From Francisella persica ATCC VR-331 (GTDB taxonomy: Bacteria > Pseudomonadota > Gammaproteobacteria > Francisellales > Francisellaceae): a stretch of 64,000 nt of DNA. The position numbers and the translations under genes are program-made. Every line of letters begins with the position of its first letter. The first letter of the stretch is position 1. The notes below the pieces were generated by a model, which searched no databases, was not told where the DNA came from, and was given only the letters and a program-made list of their open reading frames with translations. The DNA lies in contig NZ_CP013022.1 of assembly GCF_001653955.1 (NCBI RefSeq), forward strand, positions 1,476,769 to 1,540,768. The letters are read 5' to 3'. Of this stretch, positions 19,030 through 29,569 are shown piece after piece.

Positions 19030-19858
19030 TCCTTTTATAAAAAGAATTACCTCAAGCATTTTTAATATAAAAAGTGAAGATGCTCTTATTGATGTTATCA
19101 ATAGGGCCGCAACTAATGAGGTCATTGATAAAACATCACAGAATATGCTAATAGGTGCGATGAAAATATCATCACTAGATGTTGGTGACATTATGATATC
19201 ACATACAAAAATTGTTGCTGTAGATATGTCTATGTCTATTAGAGAAATCTTAAAAAAAACAATAAACTCTAGTCATACACGCTTACCTGTCTACTGTGAA
19301 AACAAATCTGAAGTGCTAGGAATTTTACACTCAAAAGACCTACTAAAACTAATCTTTGAGAAAGAAATTGAATCAGCTGATGATGAAGAGCTAAAAGCCG
19401 AAGATATCAAAAATATTCTGCGACCTGCTATCTTTATCCCAGAAACTAAAAAACTTAACGCAATGCTTAAAGATTTCAAAAATAGTCAAAATCATATTGC
19501 CATAGTTGTTGATGAATATGGTGCTATTTCTGGATTAATTACTATTGAGGATGTTTTAGAAGAAATTGTTGGTGATATTGAAGATGAATTTGATATTACT
19601 AGCCAAAACATAGTTAAAGTAGCAGATGATAAGTTTATATTAGATGCCACAACTACAATAGAATACTTCAATGAGTATTTTGGTACATCAATAGATGATA
19701 ATAGCGATTATGACACTATTGCTGGCATGATTATTCAAACTTTAGAGTGTTTACCTCAAAAGGGTGATAGTATCGTCGTTGATGGCTTGAAATTTATAGT
19801 ACAAGAGGCTGATAATAGAAAAATCATTAAGATTTTAGTCGAAAAGTTTAAGAAATAA
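19016..19858 (+). CDS. ybeX: CorC/YbeX family CBS-domain protein
   Basis: A 280-residue protein with an N-terminal helical region, two CBS domains (about 60-120 and 130-185, including the VDEYGAISGLITIEDVLEEIVGDI signature) and a C-terminal CorC_HlyC domain. It lacks the DUF21 transmembrane domain, as E. coli YbeX does. YbeX/CorC has been linked to Mg/Co homeostasis and ribosome metabolism. The ATG at 19016 lies within the last codons of ybeY, and its stop overlaps the lnt ATG (TAATG), so ybeY, corC and lnt are coupled. Confidence 0.94.
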   Translation: MADNNPFIKRITSSIFNIKSEDALIDVINRAATNEVIDKTSQNMLIGAMKISSLDVGDIMISHTKIVAVDMSMSIREILKKTINSSHTRLPVYCENKSEVLGILHSKDLLKLIFEKEIESADDEELKAEDIKNILRPAIFIPETKKLNAMLKDFKNSQNHIAIVVDEYGAISGLITIEDVLEEIVGDIEDEFDITSQNIVKVADDKFILDATTTIEYFNEYFGTSIDDNSDYDTIAGMIIQTLECLPQKGDSIVVDGLKFIVQEADNRKIIKILVEKFKK

Positions 19859-21348
19859 TGAAAAAGTTAATATTTAGAATAATTCCACCGCTATTAAGCG
19901 GTGCTATACTCACTTTAGCTTTTGCACCTTTCCGTATTGATATACTAGCATTAGTATCTTTAGTACTTTTTTTCTATCAGCTAAATAAAGCAACTAAAAT
20001 TCGCAGTGCATTTTTTACCGCAGCATTATTTGGGATTGGTTTCTTTGGCACTAGTATATCGTGGATATATATAAGTATACATTTATTTACTGAATCAATC
20101 TCTGCTGGTTTATTTACAACAATTGCTGTGGTAATCTCGTTAAGTTTCTTACATATAATACCTTTTGGTACATTTAGCTATATCCTCACGCGCAAAGCTA
20201 ATAATTTTGCCAAACTACTAATCTACTCTGCTTTGTGGACACTTTTTGAAATAGTTAAAGCTAATCTACTCTATGGTGGCTTTCCATGGGTATCACTAGG
20301 CTATTCACAGACTGAATCGCCTCTAATATGGTATGCTAATATTGGTGGTGTTTATTTAGTTAGTTATATTATTGCTTTTATTGGATGTTTGATAACTTTC
20401 TATATTTGTAATAAAACTACTTTGAAGAAAACAGTTAGTGTAATCTTTATCATAACTATTTTATATATAGGTGGTGTCACTATCAAATATTGCCAGCCTG
20501 AGACTCAAACAAAACAGCCTCAAAAGGTAGTATTAATCCAAGGAGATTTTGTCCAAGGATTTAAGTGGGATCCTGATAATTTTTCTAGGATGCAGAAATA
20601 CTATCAACAAGTCGCAGCTAAATATAAAAACTCATTAATAATCCTCTCTGAAAATGCGATTCCTAATTATAGACAATATATGAGCTCATATTTTAATAAT
20701 CTTAAAGAGCTAGCTGATGAAAATAATAATGCCATGCTTATTGGCTCACTAAGTATTGATCAAACAGCATCTAGAACTAAAATTTACAATAGTTCAATTA
20801 TTATTGGTAACGGTCAAGGAATATATAATAAACATCACCTAGTCCCATTTGGTGAGTATTTCCCAATCAAAGTTTTTGGTTATGTTGATAGTGTAGGTTT
20901 AAGTAGCTTCAATGTTGGTGACAAGATTCAACCAATTATGACAGCTTTTGGTCAACCTCTAGCTAATTTTATCTGCTATGAAGTTGCATATCCCGAGCAG
21001 GTCCGTGATCAGCTACAAGGTGCTAAGCTTATTTCTATCATTAGTGATGACTCTTGGTTTGGTGACTCAATCGCTCGCGAGCAGCAACTACAAATATCTC
21101 AAGTCAGAGCAATAGAAAATGCTAAATATGTTCTTACAACTACTAGTAATGGTATCACCGCTGTTATTGAGCCTAATGGGAAAATTATTAAAGAGCTACC
21201 TAAAGATACTCGTGCTACACTTAAGCAAACTATATATCTAAATGATTATCATACTATTTGGATAAGTGTTGGTATGTCGCTAGTTTGGTTATTATTGATA
21301 TTTAGTATAGCTATCGGACTAATCATAAAAGATAAATACTCAAAATAA
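19858..21348 (+). CDS. lnt: Apolipoprotein N-acyltransferase Lnt
   Basis: A 496-residue inner-membrane enzyme that N-acylates lipoproteins, the last step of their maturation. It has about six N-terminal membrane helices, a nitrilase-like periplasmic domain with the triad Glu265 (LSENAIPN), Lys325 (NKHHLVPFGEYFP) and Cys373 (FICYEVAYPE), and a closing C-terminal helix. The length is typical. It is the last gene of the miaB operon. No clear terminator follows; the next 90 bases lead into decayed DNA. Confidence 0.97.
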   Translation: MKKLIFRIIPPLLSGAILTLAFAPFRIDILALVSLVLFFYQLNKATKIRSAFFTAALFGIGFFGTSISWIYISIHLFTESISAGLFTTIAVVISLSFLHIIPFGTFSYILTRKANNFAKLLIYSALWTLFEIVKANLLYGGFPWVSLGYSQTESPLIWYANIGGVYLVSYIIAFIGCLITFYICNKTTLKKTVSVIFIITILYIGGVTIKYCQPETQTKQPQKVVLIQGDFVQGFKWDPDNFSRMQKYYQQVAAKYKNSLIILSENAIPNYRQYMSSYFNNLKELADENNNAMLIGSLSIDQTASRTKIYNSSIIIGNGQGIYNKHHLVPFGEYFPIKVFGYVDSVGLSSFNVGDKIQPIMTAFGQPLANFICYEVAYPEQVRDQLQGAKLISIISDDSWFGDSIAREQQLQISQVRAIENAKYVLTTTSNGITAVIEPNGKIIKELPKDTRATLKQTIYLNDYHTIWISVGMSLVWLLLIFSIAIGLIIKDKYSK

Positions 21349-21439
21349 TTTTTATATACAACACATTCAACACATTGAAGCGCTCTCTTATATCTACAGA
21401 CTCCATTTTTGCCTTCTATAAAAGCTAAATGCTTTACTA

Positions 21440-21880
21440 GAATAAAAGTAAAAATTTACTTATGTTCTAAATTATTTTCTGCCAAATTAAGTAGATTCGT
21501 AACTATCTTTGTAGCATAACCTTCACAACAATATTTATGATCAATTACATAACTAATTTCAATAGTGTCTATCTCTTGATATAAGCAAAACTTGACCTAG
21601 CTATGAAATTACCATTTTTATCAAATATCATAAAAACTGGAGCCTAATATTTTTCGTAGCCACCAATAAATCCAAGTATGTACATAGTTTCTTATCTTGA
21701 TCACTTCGGGAAATTATGATATTTAAAGCTTTAAGATACCGGCAATTGCATAAAAAATTTAAATAAGTATTCTGTTTATTATACATAGCATTTCCTAAAT
21801 TTATTGCAGCAGACTTATTAGGCTTTTTAAGTGATTTCACAATTACTGATATAAAAATTAAAGGTTTAAGAGATGTGTTG
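21440..21880 (-). pseudogene. Decayed GNAT-type acetyltransferase
   Basis: On the minus strand the 3' part reads EIDTIEISYVIDHKYCCEGYATKIVTNLL across 21590-21470. This resembles the acetyl-CoA loop region of RimJ/RimL-like GNAT acetyltransferases (the usual W/GxGYATE motif appears here as EGYATK). The 5' part is a 70-codon frame (21628-21840) with no clear match, joined by frameshifts. Nothing intact remains. The assignment rests on one motif, so it is moderate. Confidence 0.5.
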
Positions 21881-22470
21881 TTAATTTAAATCTAAATATA
21901 AATAAATTATAACTAGTCGTAAGACTTATCTAAGTATAACTTAATCCAATAATTAGCTGTAGTTTTGTTCATTGATAATAATTTTTATAGTTCACGCTGT
22001 ACTTCCTGCATTAATAACTTGATTAATTTGTTTTGATTGTATGAACTTAATCTTATCTTTCTCATTAAAATTTTAGTTATTTAGAGTAACCCACCTAAAA
22101 TAATATACTGCTGCTTAAACATTTTTTAGGTTATTCCCAAAATTAGAAATAAATGAGTTTAATAAAAACATAAAAAACTATAACAAATTATTGATATATG
22201 AAAGTGAAGAATTTTTCAAAACCTTATTATATAAATATTTTTTAAGTTTTTTAATTTCAATCAGTTTAAATATTTTTTACATAATGAAGTAACCTGTTTC
22301 ATAAATAAAAAGTGAATAAAAATAACTTATTTTGTTATAACATTGTATTTTATTCTAGTTAAGTAGCTATAAATTTCACTGAATCACTAAAGATGCATAT
22401 CATTTTACTATTTTATTTTTCAAATAAAAGAAGAAATAATAGTAGTAAATTAAGGAGTGTAAAGAAAATA
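21881..22470. other. A+T-rich spacer without recognisable gene
   Basis: I looked in all frames and found only short pieces (for example INQVINAGSTA on the minus strand near 22000) too degraded to assign. An A+T-rich stretch at 22420-22470 carries an AGGAG just before the decayed exported-protein gene that follows. It is probably the remains of one or two lost genes plus that gene's promoter. Confidence 0.4.
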
Positions 22471-22905
22471 TGAAAAAACTACTCGTATTATTAACATTAG
22501 TTGGTAATATCACTAACTAGTATTGGTTTTAGCAAAGAGTTAAATAGTTATCCTGTAAATGCTGTAAAAGCTGGAAAAAATACTACTACAGTTGTTATAA
22601 ATTTCCCAAATTGTAAACCAGAAATAAAAGCATTCGGGCAATTTAGTCCTAAATCAATAATTATTCACAGTAATTCCATACTTTTAGATGTCCATTTTAC
22701 TAGAAAATAATCAACAATACCCAAATTAATCAGTACTAGAATATGTAATTTATAAGATAAATTATAATAATATTAATATAAAGACTGAAATTCTTAATGC
22801 TAAGAATTATAGCCAAATGAAACATTCTAAACATATTAATATTAGTTGCACAATTGGTAAAGGCCAAGCTAGCTTTTCTATAATTAAATATAAAACATTT
22901 CTATG
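22471..22905 (+). pseudogene. Decayed small exported protein, family unknown
   Basis: A good AAGGAGTG ribosome-binding site precedes an ATG at 22471 and a signal-peptide start (MKKLLVLLTLVG). A stop and frame change follow at about 22517. The second frame (22501-22710) encodes SKELNSYPVNAVKAGKNTTTV and a Cys-containing stretch. After another stop, a third frame gives KINYNNINIKTEILNAKNYSQ and a second Cys. The whole would be a secreted protein of about 140 residues with two cysteines. I do not recognise it. Confidence 0.55.
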
Positions 22906-23069
22906 ATACATCAAATACTAGAATTGTAATTAACAAATCTAAGCATATACTTTATAAAAAGTATTGAGCTATTAGCATATCAAATTAAAGCAATTTGAAA
23001 CTTTTTATGTAGCAATTTTTTGTATAAACTTTAGATGTTGTTTGTTTAGCTACAAAGGCTGAAACAATG

Positions 23070-23831
23070 TGTTTATTAGTAACAACTTTATAATTAATCC
23101 AAACTCTCATACTAGATAACTCTAATTTGCAAGGTTCTTTCAAAAACCTAGAAAAATAAATGGTGGTAAACTTGGTATTTAAACTATCAATAAAAAAGCT
23201 ATAAAATAATAATCAAAACTCATATTTGTAGTGTTTTCAAGTTTTTATTATTTAGTGCAGTTTTAGATTATGATATACGTAATCAAGGCTTATTAGATAA
23301 ATAAGATTATGATATTAAAAATTGATACTGATACACTTGGATATGCACCTATCACTGCTAAAAATGTCGGCAAAAGCTTAACTATTTCACAACTTAAATT
23401 ATGCTGCTATTCTAAGTGATAATCTACTGCTAATATCTTAGTAGAGAACTAGATGGTTTATAAAACTTAAATAAATTCATAAAAAATTAGGTGATAATGA
23501 GACTATAATCGTAGCTGATGAATCAGAAATTAATTACACTTAGCCTGGATAGTGATATAAATAAAACAACTCCAAAATATTACTAAAGATATTTTAAAGC
23601 ACCTACAAGATAACAATACTGGTGCAAATAAAATAGCTTCTGGTATGCCTAAAAATTGGATAATTGGCTATAAAACTGAAACTTATGGCCAATATGCAGC
23701 TACTAATGATGTGGCTGCTATTATTATATGGCTTAAAAACCAGCAAACTATTGCACTATTATATACAAATCCTAATGATAAAGCAGGCTGCTAAGTTGAT
23801 AACTAATGATCTAACCAACAGTTATAAATAA
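23070..23831 (+). pseudogene. Decayed class A beta-lactamase
   Basis: Pieces in several frames line up with a class A (serine) beta-lactamase: INGGKLGI, then CSVFKFLLF with the catalytic SxxK intact (about 23234), TAKNVGKSLTISQL, an SDN motif (AILSDNLLL), an ESEIN remnant of the E166 region, NTTGANKI-type NTGANKIASGMPKNW, and AKLITNDLTNSYK at the end. The KTG motif reads KTE (IIGYKTETYG). At least six stops or frameshifts break the gene. The 3' end overlaps the convergent nuclease by about ten bases. Francisella normally carries an intact chromosomal class A enzyme, so this looks like a loss. Confidence 0.85.
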
Positions 23832-24883
23832 GCAATACGCCACATTGAAGAGACATTATTTATAACAGAATCTCGATCTGGAATATTAGTCAAAAACTTT
23901 AATCCCGTAAGATTTTGGATCTTTTTTATTGATACTCTATAGTTAGCAATCTTAGTTTTATCAACCCTCGCGTTTGGCATTACAAAAGCTATTGCCTTAT
24001 TATTAGAAGGTACATAAATTATCTTAAAGAAATAATCAGGTACAGCTATTTTATTACCACCTATAGTTTTATGAATTTTTTGTTTTTTGTATATTGGTCC
24101 TGTATAGACATATATACTATCATACATATTCGCCCAGATTCGCTCATCTGTCTCAAGTCTTTCCCATCCTTGCCTATTTAGCTCTGCCTTTTGCGGTAAA
24201 ATATTTGATAACAAGAACGACTGATCTGCAGATTTCTTGCTAAAATCTATAGATGCATACGAAGCTAAATGCCCTCTGTCATAACCGGAACGAGAATAAT
24301 CATCTAATGTCGCTCTATATACAAATGGTACATCATTGTCTTCTTTGAATTTATCATCACGTTTAAGATGATTGACTACTTTTGATTTTGTCAACTTAAA
24401 TGCTACCCAGCTTGCCTCTTTAGTTTGATAGTTATAACCAACAACATAACCATCACGACATAGATAAAGATTTGCCTGCCCTAAACCTTCAGTTACACCA
24501 TAACTAGGATTACCATAGGCTAGAAAACCATGACAATAATCAGTAACTGCTGGTAAAGTTCTAACTGGTGGATACTGCTTAAGATTATAAAATTCATTTG
24601 ATTGTTGCTGTTGTTTTTTCGACTCATCACTTTGTGAAAAAAATCTAGCAATAATATTCGCATTATCTTTGGCAGTATAGTGCTTTATTGGCTCATTAGT
24701 GAAATAGTTATATACTGCATGTCTAAAGTTTATAAACTTTTCTTTTAAGTCAAATTTATCAAAAAAGATACCAGAAAAGCCACCACCTATAGTCAAAGCT
24801 AGTAGTACAAATATTTTTAAACTTATCAGCTTACTAGTCGTTTGCCTTTTGGTATTTTTTTGCTTTGGTGTTTTTTTTGTCAT
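23822..24883 (-). CDS. DNA/RNA non-specific endonuclease with N-terminal membrane anchor
   Basis: A 353-residue beta-beta-alpha metal nuclease of the NucA/NUC1 (Serratia nuclease) family. A basic N-terminus (20 residues) precedes one hydrophobic segment (about 22-40), so it is an uncleaved signal anchor or signal peptide with the enzyme in the periplasm or outside. The active-site DRGH is at 202-205 (catalytic His205), and the metal-binding SNILPQ...LN region with Asn236 follows. Such enzymes cut DNA and RNA without sequence preference. No immunity protein is visible beside it, which fits an exported enzyme. Its 3' end overlaps the decayed beta-lactamase. Confidence 0.9.
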   Translation of the reverse strand: MTKKTPKQKNTKRQTTSKLISLKIFVLLALTIGGGFSGIFFDKFDLKEKFINFRHAVYNYFTNEPIKHYTAKDNANIIARFFSQSDESKKQQQQSNEFYNLKQYPPVRTLPAVTDYCHGFLAYGNPSYGVTEGLGQANLYLCRDGYVVGYNYQTKEASWVAFKLTKSKVVNHLKRDDKFKEDNDVPFVYRATLDDYSRSGYDRGHLASYASIDFSKKSADQSFLLSNILPQKAELNRQGWERLETDERIWANMYDSIYVYTGPIYKKQKIHKTIGGNKIAVPDYFFKIIYVPSNNKAIAFVMPNARVDKTKIANYRVSIKKIQNLTGLKFLTNIPDRDSVINNVSSMWRIAYL

Positions 24884-24951
24884 CTTAAAATACTTTTTTT
24901 ATTTATTTTCAAAAAAATAAAAGCTATTAACTTTTCATACCTGAAAATTAT

Positions 24952-24980
24952 CCTATTATTTGACTGATAAAGATAATAGG
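24952..24980 (-). terminator. Hairpin 3' of pepP
   Basis: An 8-bp perfect stem (24952-24959 with 24973-24980, loop 13) starts nine bases after the pepP stop. On the minus strand only a weak U-rich stretch (ATTTTC) follows, so termination may be inefficient. Confidence 0.4.
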
Positions 24981-24988
24981 TATTTTGA

Positions 24989-26782
24989 CTATTTTATATG
25001 TCTTGTTTTGAATAATAAAAATTCTCTAACTTGTGGATCATTTATCAAAGGTAATACCTCTTTTCTAATTTTACTATAGTAATTATTTATAGTTTTCTTT
25101 TCAGTATAAGTTAGCATCCAAGTCTCGATTAGTTTGTATTCATAAGGTACCAAAGTTAGATCTTCAAAACAGTAAAATGGCCCATGACCTGTAGGCGACC
25201 CTTGATTACGCTGTTTCACATAGCATAAGTTTTCTATTCTGATACCAAACTCATTTTGGAAATATGCACCTGGTTCATTACTTAAAATCATACCAGGCAT
25301 TAGCTCAACTTTTGAGACTGAATTTATTCTTTGTGGTCCTTCATGTACTCCTAAGAAACTTCCTACTCCATGACCTGTTCCATGAGTATAATCTGCACAG
25401 AAATGCCATAAATGCTCGCGTGCTAAAACATCAAGCTGTGATCCTGTAGTACCTTTAGGAAATACTGCTCTACCAAGCCCTAAATGACCTTTTAGAACTA
25501 AAGTATAGTACCTTCTATGTTCTTTTGATGGTTTACCAAAGTGAAGTACTCTAGTAATATCTGTAGTCCCCTCTCTATACTGTCCTCCAGAATCACATAA
25601 AAGAGGTGCTTGGTCATCAATCTTTTTCAAATTAGCATCTTTTTTTGCCATATAATGAATAATTGCACCATTTGCTGCATGACCTACTATGTACGAAAAA
25701 CTATCTTCAACATAGCCTTGTTGTTGTGCACGAAACTCTCTTAGCTTAGCCGCAGCTTGAATCTCATCAACTCCTTGATAGCTATTCTCGATCCAATGCC
25801 ACCATGATATAAATGCTGCAGCATCTTTACGATGAGCTTCTTTTGCACCGCTAATTTCAACAGGATTTTTTAGAGCTTTGCTCAAACCTACTGGAGAATC
25901 GACCATTAAGAAATAGCAGCTACTATTTTGATTCTTATTGATACTTTGTGGAACTTTATAGTTGATATTAGCGCCATCTAATAAATACTTACCAGTAATT
26001 GACTCTAAATCTTGGTAGAATTGATAATAATCCCTAATTTGAATATGATTATTATAGAAGTATTTTTTTATTTCTGGAGTAACCTTTCTATCATCAACAT
26101 ATAGAATTATCTCATTTAGAGAAACAAATAAATAACTTATTACTAAAGGTGTGCATTCAACATCCCTACCTCTAATGTTTAATAACCATGCTATATGATC
26201 TAATTTTGAATCCACATAAAAATCTGAGCTTGTTTCTTTAATTGTGCGTCTTAGCTCTTCAATTTTAGAAGCAACACTTCTACCAGAGTATTGAATAGCA
26301 TGCTCTTGTATTGCTGTACATGGAATATCAGCTAATTGACCAAGCTCTTGCTGAGCTTTATGCACAAGGTTATTTTGATCAAAAATCACACTATAATCAT
26401 TGCTATTAAGAAAATCCAACAACTCTAAAGCACTTTTGTAACTAAGTTTAGCTTGGTCTACAGCAATAGTTTTTCCCTTAGCATTTTTCCATAGCCACTT
26501 GACAATTTCAGGTACAAAACCTAACTGCTTTATTAGTTCGAAATCATCTTTGTCTAATTGTTGCTCAGCTTGGAGAAAATACCTACCATCAGTAAAAAGA
26601 TATGCTTTATCCATACCAACTAAAACATCTCCAGCTGAACCATCAAATCCACTTATCCAAGCACGGTACTGCCAACACTTAGGGACATACTCATTATTAT
26701 GATCATCTACAGAAGGCACAATATAAAAATCATAGCCTTTTTCTTGCATTAAATTTCTTAAGATTTGTAATTTCTCAGACAT
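24989..26782 (-). CDS. pepP: Xaa-Pro aminopeptidase (M24 family)
   Basis: A 597-residue M24B metallopeptidase with two N-terminal creatinase-like domains (residues about 5-300) and a C-terminal pita-bread catalytic domain. The five metal ligands are visible: Asp in CDSGGQYREGTTD (two), His in GTGHGVGSFLGVHEG, Glu in SNEPGAY and Glu in IRIEN. It removes N-terminal residues preceding proline. The three-domain length (about 600) matches eukaryotic-type/large aminopeptidase P rather than the 440-residue E. coli PepP. It starts 18 bases after pgeF, so they may be co-transcribed with ispG. Confidence 0.94.
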   Translation of the reverse strand: MSEKLQILRNLMQEKGYDFYIVPSVDDHNNEYVPKCWQYRAWISGFDGSAGDVLVGMDKAYLFTDGRYFLQAEQQLDKDDFELIKQLGFVPEIVKWLWKNAKGKTIAVDQAKLSYKSALELLDFLNSNDYSVIFDQNNLVHKAQQELGQLADIPCTAIQEHAIQYSGRSVASKIEELRRTIKETSSDFYVDSKLDHIAWLLNIRGRDVECTPLVISYLFVSLNEIILYVDDRKVTPEIKKYFYNNHIQIRDYYQFYQDLESITGKYLLDGANINYKVPQSINKNQNSSCYFLMVDSPVGLSKALKNPVEISGAKEAHRKDAAAFISWWHWIENSYQGVDEIQAAAKLREFRAQQQGYVEDSFSYIVGHAANGAIIHYMAKKDANLKKIDDQAPLLCDSGGQYREGTTDITRVLHFGKPSKEHRRYYTLVLKGHLGLGRAVFPKGTTGSQLDVLAREHLWHFCADYTHGTGHGVGSFLGVHEGPQRINSVSKVELMPGMILSNEPGAYFQNEFGIRIENLCYVKQRNQGSPTGHGPFYCFEDLTLVPYEYKLIETWMLTYTEKKTINNYYSKIRKEVLPLINDPQVREFLLFKTRHIK

Positions 26783-26800
26783 ATTATCCCCTATTAAAAC

Positions 26801-27508
26801 TTACTCAAACCACACAAATGTAGCTTGTCTGCCTGTGACACCATCTTTACGATAAGAGTAGAATCTTTTATTATTATAAGTGCACAAACCAGAGTCAACT
26901 ATATCAAAACAATTACTATCATTTAATATCTGTCTAGCAATTAGCTTCATATCAAAAAGATATTTATCTTCACTTTTTGAACGAAATGCTTGACCAAATG
27001 CCTGATGTTGCTCAATAAATTTATCATAAACATCGCTGCCAACCTCATAGAAATTAGCAGATATACAAGGACCAAACCAAGCTACTAACTCTAGCCCAAC
27101 AAACTCTTTCAAAACTACTTCTAGTATACCTTGATATAAACCTCGCCAACCTGCATGTATTGCAGCAACTTTTGTCATTTTCTTATCAAATAAGATAATA
27201 GGTAAACAATCTGCTGTCAAAACTACGCAAGCTTGCCTAGGTTTATCAGTGATAATAGCATCACAAAAATCACCATTATATTCATCGAAACTTTTAACAA
27301 TATTAGTATGATTTTGTCTTAGCCACTTTATATCAGCATTAAGATATGATTTAAATAAATTACGATTTTTTTCTACAGCTAAGTGTTTATCGCCAACATG
27401 ATCAGCTAGATTAAACTTAGCGTATTTTTCTTTACTAAAGCCTTGAGTATTATTTGTATAACCTAATTTAAGTCTAGCAAAAGGTGTATTAACAAAAACT
27501 ACTGACAT
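26801..27508 (-). CDS. pgeF: PgeF/YfiH laccase-domain protein
   Basis: A 235-residue Cu-oxidase_4 (DUF152) family protein, known as peptidoglycan editing factor. It is thought to remove mis-incorporated residues from muropeptide precursors. The metal/His motifs are WLRQNHTNIV, VVLTADCLPIILFD and AAIHAGWRG, with a closing GPCIS. The length is typical. It lies 14 bases after ispG. Confidence 0.93.
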   Translation of the reverse strand: MSVVFVNTPFARLKLGYTNNTQGFSKEKYAKFNLADHVGDKHLAVEKNRNLFKSYLNADIKWLRQNHTNIVKSFDEYNGDFCDAIITDKPRQACVVLTADCLPIILFDKKMTKVAAIHAGWRGLYQGILEVVLKEFVGLELVAWFGPCISANFYEVGSDVYDKFIEQHQAFGQAFRSKSEDKYLFDMKLIARQILNDSNCFDIVDSGLCTYNNKRFYSYRKDGVTGRQATFVWFE

Positions 27509-27522
27509 CTTCTAAAATTTAC

Positions 27523-28728
27523 CTATTTTTTACTATAACGATCTTGAACATAATTTTCTACAATTTTTATAAACTCTTTAGAGATGTTATCTCCTCTTAG
27601 GGTATACGATTTTTTACCATCGATGAAAACTGGTGCAACAGGTGAATCACCACTACCTGGTAGACTTATACCAATATCAGCATTTTTTGACTCGCCCGGA
27701 CCATTGACAACACAACCCATTATAGCGACTTTCATTGCTTCTACACCATGATATTGCTCTTTCCAAGTATGCATTTTTTCATCTAAATAATCTTTAACTT
27801 TACTTGCAAGCTCTCTAAAGAACGAACTAGTAGTCCTACCGCAACCAGGGCAAGATGTCACACTTGGAGTAAATGTACGCATCCCTAAGTTTTGTAATAT
27901 CTCACGACATACACGCACCTCTTCTGTACGCGGTGCATTTGGAGCTGGAGTTAATGAAACTCTAATAGTATTACCGATACCTTGCTGTAATAAAATTCCT
28001 AAACTCACAGCACTAGCAACAATACCTTTCGTACCCATACCAGCTTCTGTTAATCCCAGGTGTAAAGGATAATCACACTCTTTAGCTAGCTTTTGATATA
28101 CTGCTATTAAATCTTGCACTTCACTTACTTTGCATGAGATTATGATTTTATCTTTTGCTAGTCCAAGCTCCTCTGCGTATTTAGCGCTTTCTAAAGCTGA
28201 AGTTATAAGTGCCTTATGTATTACCTGTTGTAAGCTTAGTGAATTCTCTTGAGCATTATTTTCATCAATTAGTCTTGCCAATAAAGCTTGATCTAAACTT
28301 CCCCAATTGACACCTATACGCACAGGTTTGTCATTTGCTATTGCAATTTTTATAATCTCCGCGAACTGAGTATCTTTTTTCTTACCAAAGCCAACATTAC
28401 CTGGGTTTATACGATATTTTGCCAAAGCTTTAGCACACTCTAAATATTTGCTCAGTAAAGTATGACCATTATAATGAAAATCACCAACTAAAGGCACATG
28501 ACAGTCATGCTTAGCAAGTTCTTTGACAATCTCAGCAACTGCAGCTGCAGCTGGCTCATCATTAACTGTAATTCTGACTATTTCACTACCAGCTTTATGT
28601 AGGACTAAAATCTGTTTAACTGTCTTTTCAACATCTGCAGTATATGTATCTGTCATTGACTGAACAACAACTGGACTATCACCACCGATTAAAACATTTC
28701 CAACTTTTACAACATTTGTTTTATTCAT
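27523..28728 (-). CDS. ispG: 4-hydroxy-3-methylbut-2-enyl diphosphate synthase IspG
   Basis: About 401 residues. IspG (GcpE) reduces MEcPP to HMBPP in the MEP isoprenoid pathway. It has a TIM-barrel N-terminal domain starting [19 protein letters not shown], and a C-terminal [4Fe-4S] domain with CPGCGRTT and GCVVNGPGE. The frame extends to a TTG at 28740, but the ATG at 28728 ([10 protein letters not shown]) fits the family start better. Heads the ispG-pgeF-pepP set. Confidence 0.97.
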   Translation of the reverse strand: MNKTNVVKVGNVLIGGDSPVVVQSMTDTYTADVEKTVKQILVLHKAGSEIVRITVNDEPAAAAVAEIVKELAKHDCHVPLVGDFHYNGHTLLSKYLECAKALAKYRINPGNVGFGKKKDTQFAEIIKIAIANDKPVRIGVNWGSLDQALLARLIDENNAQENSLSLQQVIHKALITSALESAKYAEELGLAKDKIIISCKVSEVQDLIAVYQKLAKECDYPLHLGLTEAGMGTKGIVASAVSLGILLQQGIGNTIRVSLTPAPNAPRTEEVRVCREILQNLGMRTFTPSVTSCPGCGRTTSSFFRELASKVKDYLDEKMHTWKEQYHGVEAMKVAIMGCVVNGPGESKNADIGISLPGSGDSPVAPVFIDGKKSYTLRGDNISKEFIKIVENYVQDRYSKK

Positions 28729-28822
28729 ATAAGAACCCAAAAATCATATTTTTTTTAAAATAATTCTTCGAAAAGTATACAATCTAAAATTATATCATTA
28801 TAAACATTAATTTTCACAAGCT

Positions 28823-29569
28823 ATGTACTTTAAAGAATTAGAAAATTACTTGAATAATTATTTTGCTATTGAACAATTCAAAGATTACTGTCCTAATGGA
28901 CTACAAGTCCAAGGCGATAGAGATATCAAAAAAGTTATAACAGCTGTCACAGCATGCCAAAAACTCATTGATCAAGCAATTACTGAAAACGCTGATGCTA
29001 TTGTCGTACATCATGGCTATTTTTGGAAAGGTGAAAACTATCCAATAATTGGCATTAAATATCAGCGTATAGCTAAACTTATCAAAAATGGTATACATCT
29101 TTTTGCTTACCATCTCCCTTTAGATGGTCATAGTAAAATTGGCAACAATATTCTACTAGCCAATAAACTAGGCTTAGGTAACTTAAAATTTTTTGAAACA
29201 GGATCTAAACCAGATATTTCGATAATTGGTCGGTGTAAATTAGATTTGGATAATTTTAGCAATTTAATAGAAAATAAACTTGAGAGAAAACCTACTGTAA
29301 TAGCTGCTAAGCAGCAAAATAACAAAGTAGCTATCTGCACTGGTGGCGCTCAAGATTTTATCGAGTACGCATACCAAGCTGGGGCCGATACTTTTATATC
29401 AGGTGAAATTTCCGAAAGAACAACCCATCTTGCTTATGAGCTAGGTATAAACTATATCGCAGCAGGCCATCACGCTACGGAAAAGGAAGGTGTAAAAGCT
29501 ATTGCAGATTTACTCAAACAAAAGTTTGACTTTGAGACAAAATTTATAGATATAGCTAATCCAGCCTAG
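28823..29569 (+). CDS. Nif3-like dinuclear metal-centre protein (YbgI)
   Basis: A 248-residue Nif3/YbgI family protein (also called GTP cyclohydrolase I type 2-like). The family forms a hexameric toroid with a two-metal centre. Motifs are CPNGLQVQG (about 22-30), VHHGYFWKGE (about 62-71), AYHLPLDGHSKIGNN and a C-terminal GHHATEKEGV. The biochemical role is unsettled. It is divergent from ispG, and its last four bases overlap the convergent acid phosphatase gene. Confidence 0.93.
   Translation: MYFKELENYLNNYFAIEQFKDYCPNGLQVQGDRDIKKVITAVTACQKLIDQAITENADAIVVHHGYFWKGENYPIIGIKYQRIAKLIKNGIHLFAYHLPLDGHSKIGNNILLANKLGLGNLKFFETGSKPDISIIGRCKLDLDNFSNLIENKLERKPTVIAAKQQNNKVAICTGGAQDFIEYAYQAGADTFISGEISERTTHLAYELGINYIAAGHHATEKEGVKAIADLLKQKFDFETKFIDIANPA

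Noticed and set aside
22501..22710. A 69-codon frame as an independent gene
   Set aside because: It lacks a start site of its own and is the middle piece of the exported-protein pseudogene beginning at 22471.
23822..24883. Nuclease as part of a toxin-immunity or defence system
   Set aside because: It has an export signal and no adjacent small intact gene; the neighbours are a decayed beta-lactamase and pepP. An exported general nuclease fits better.
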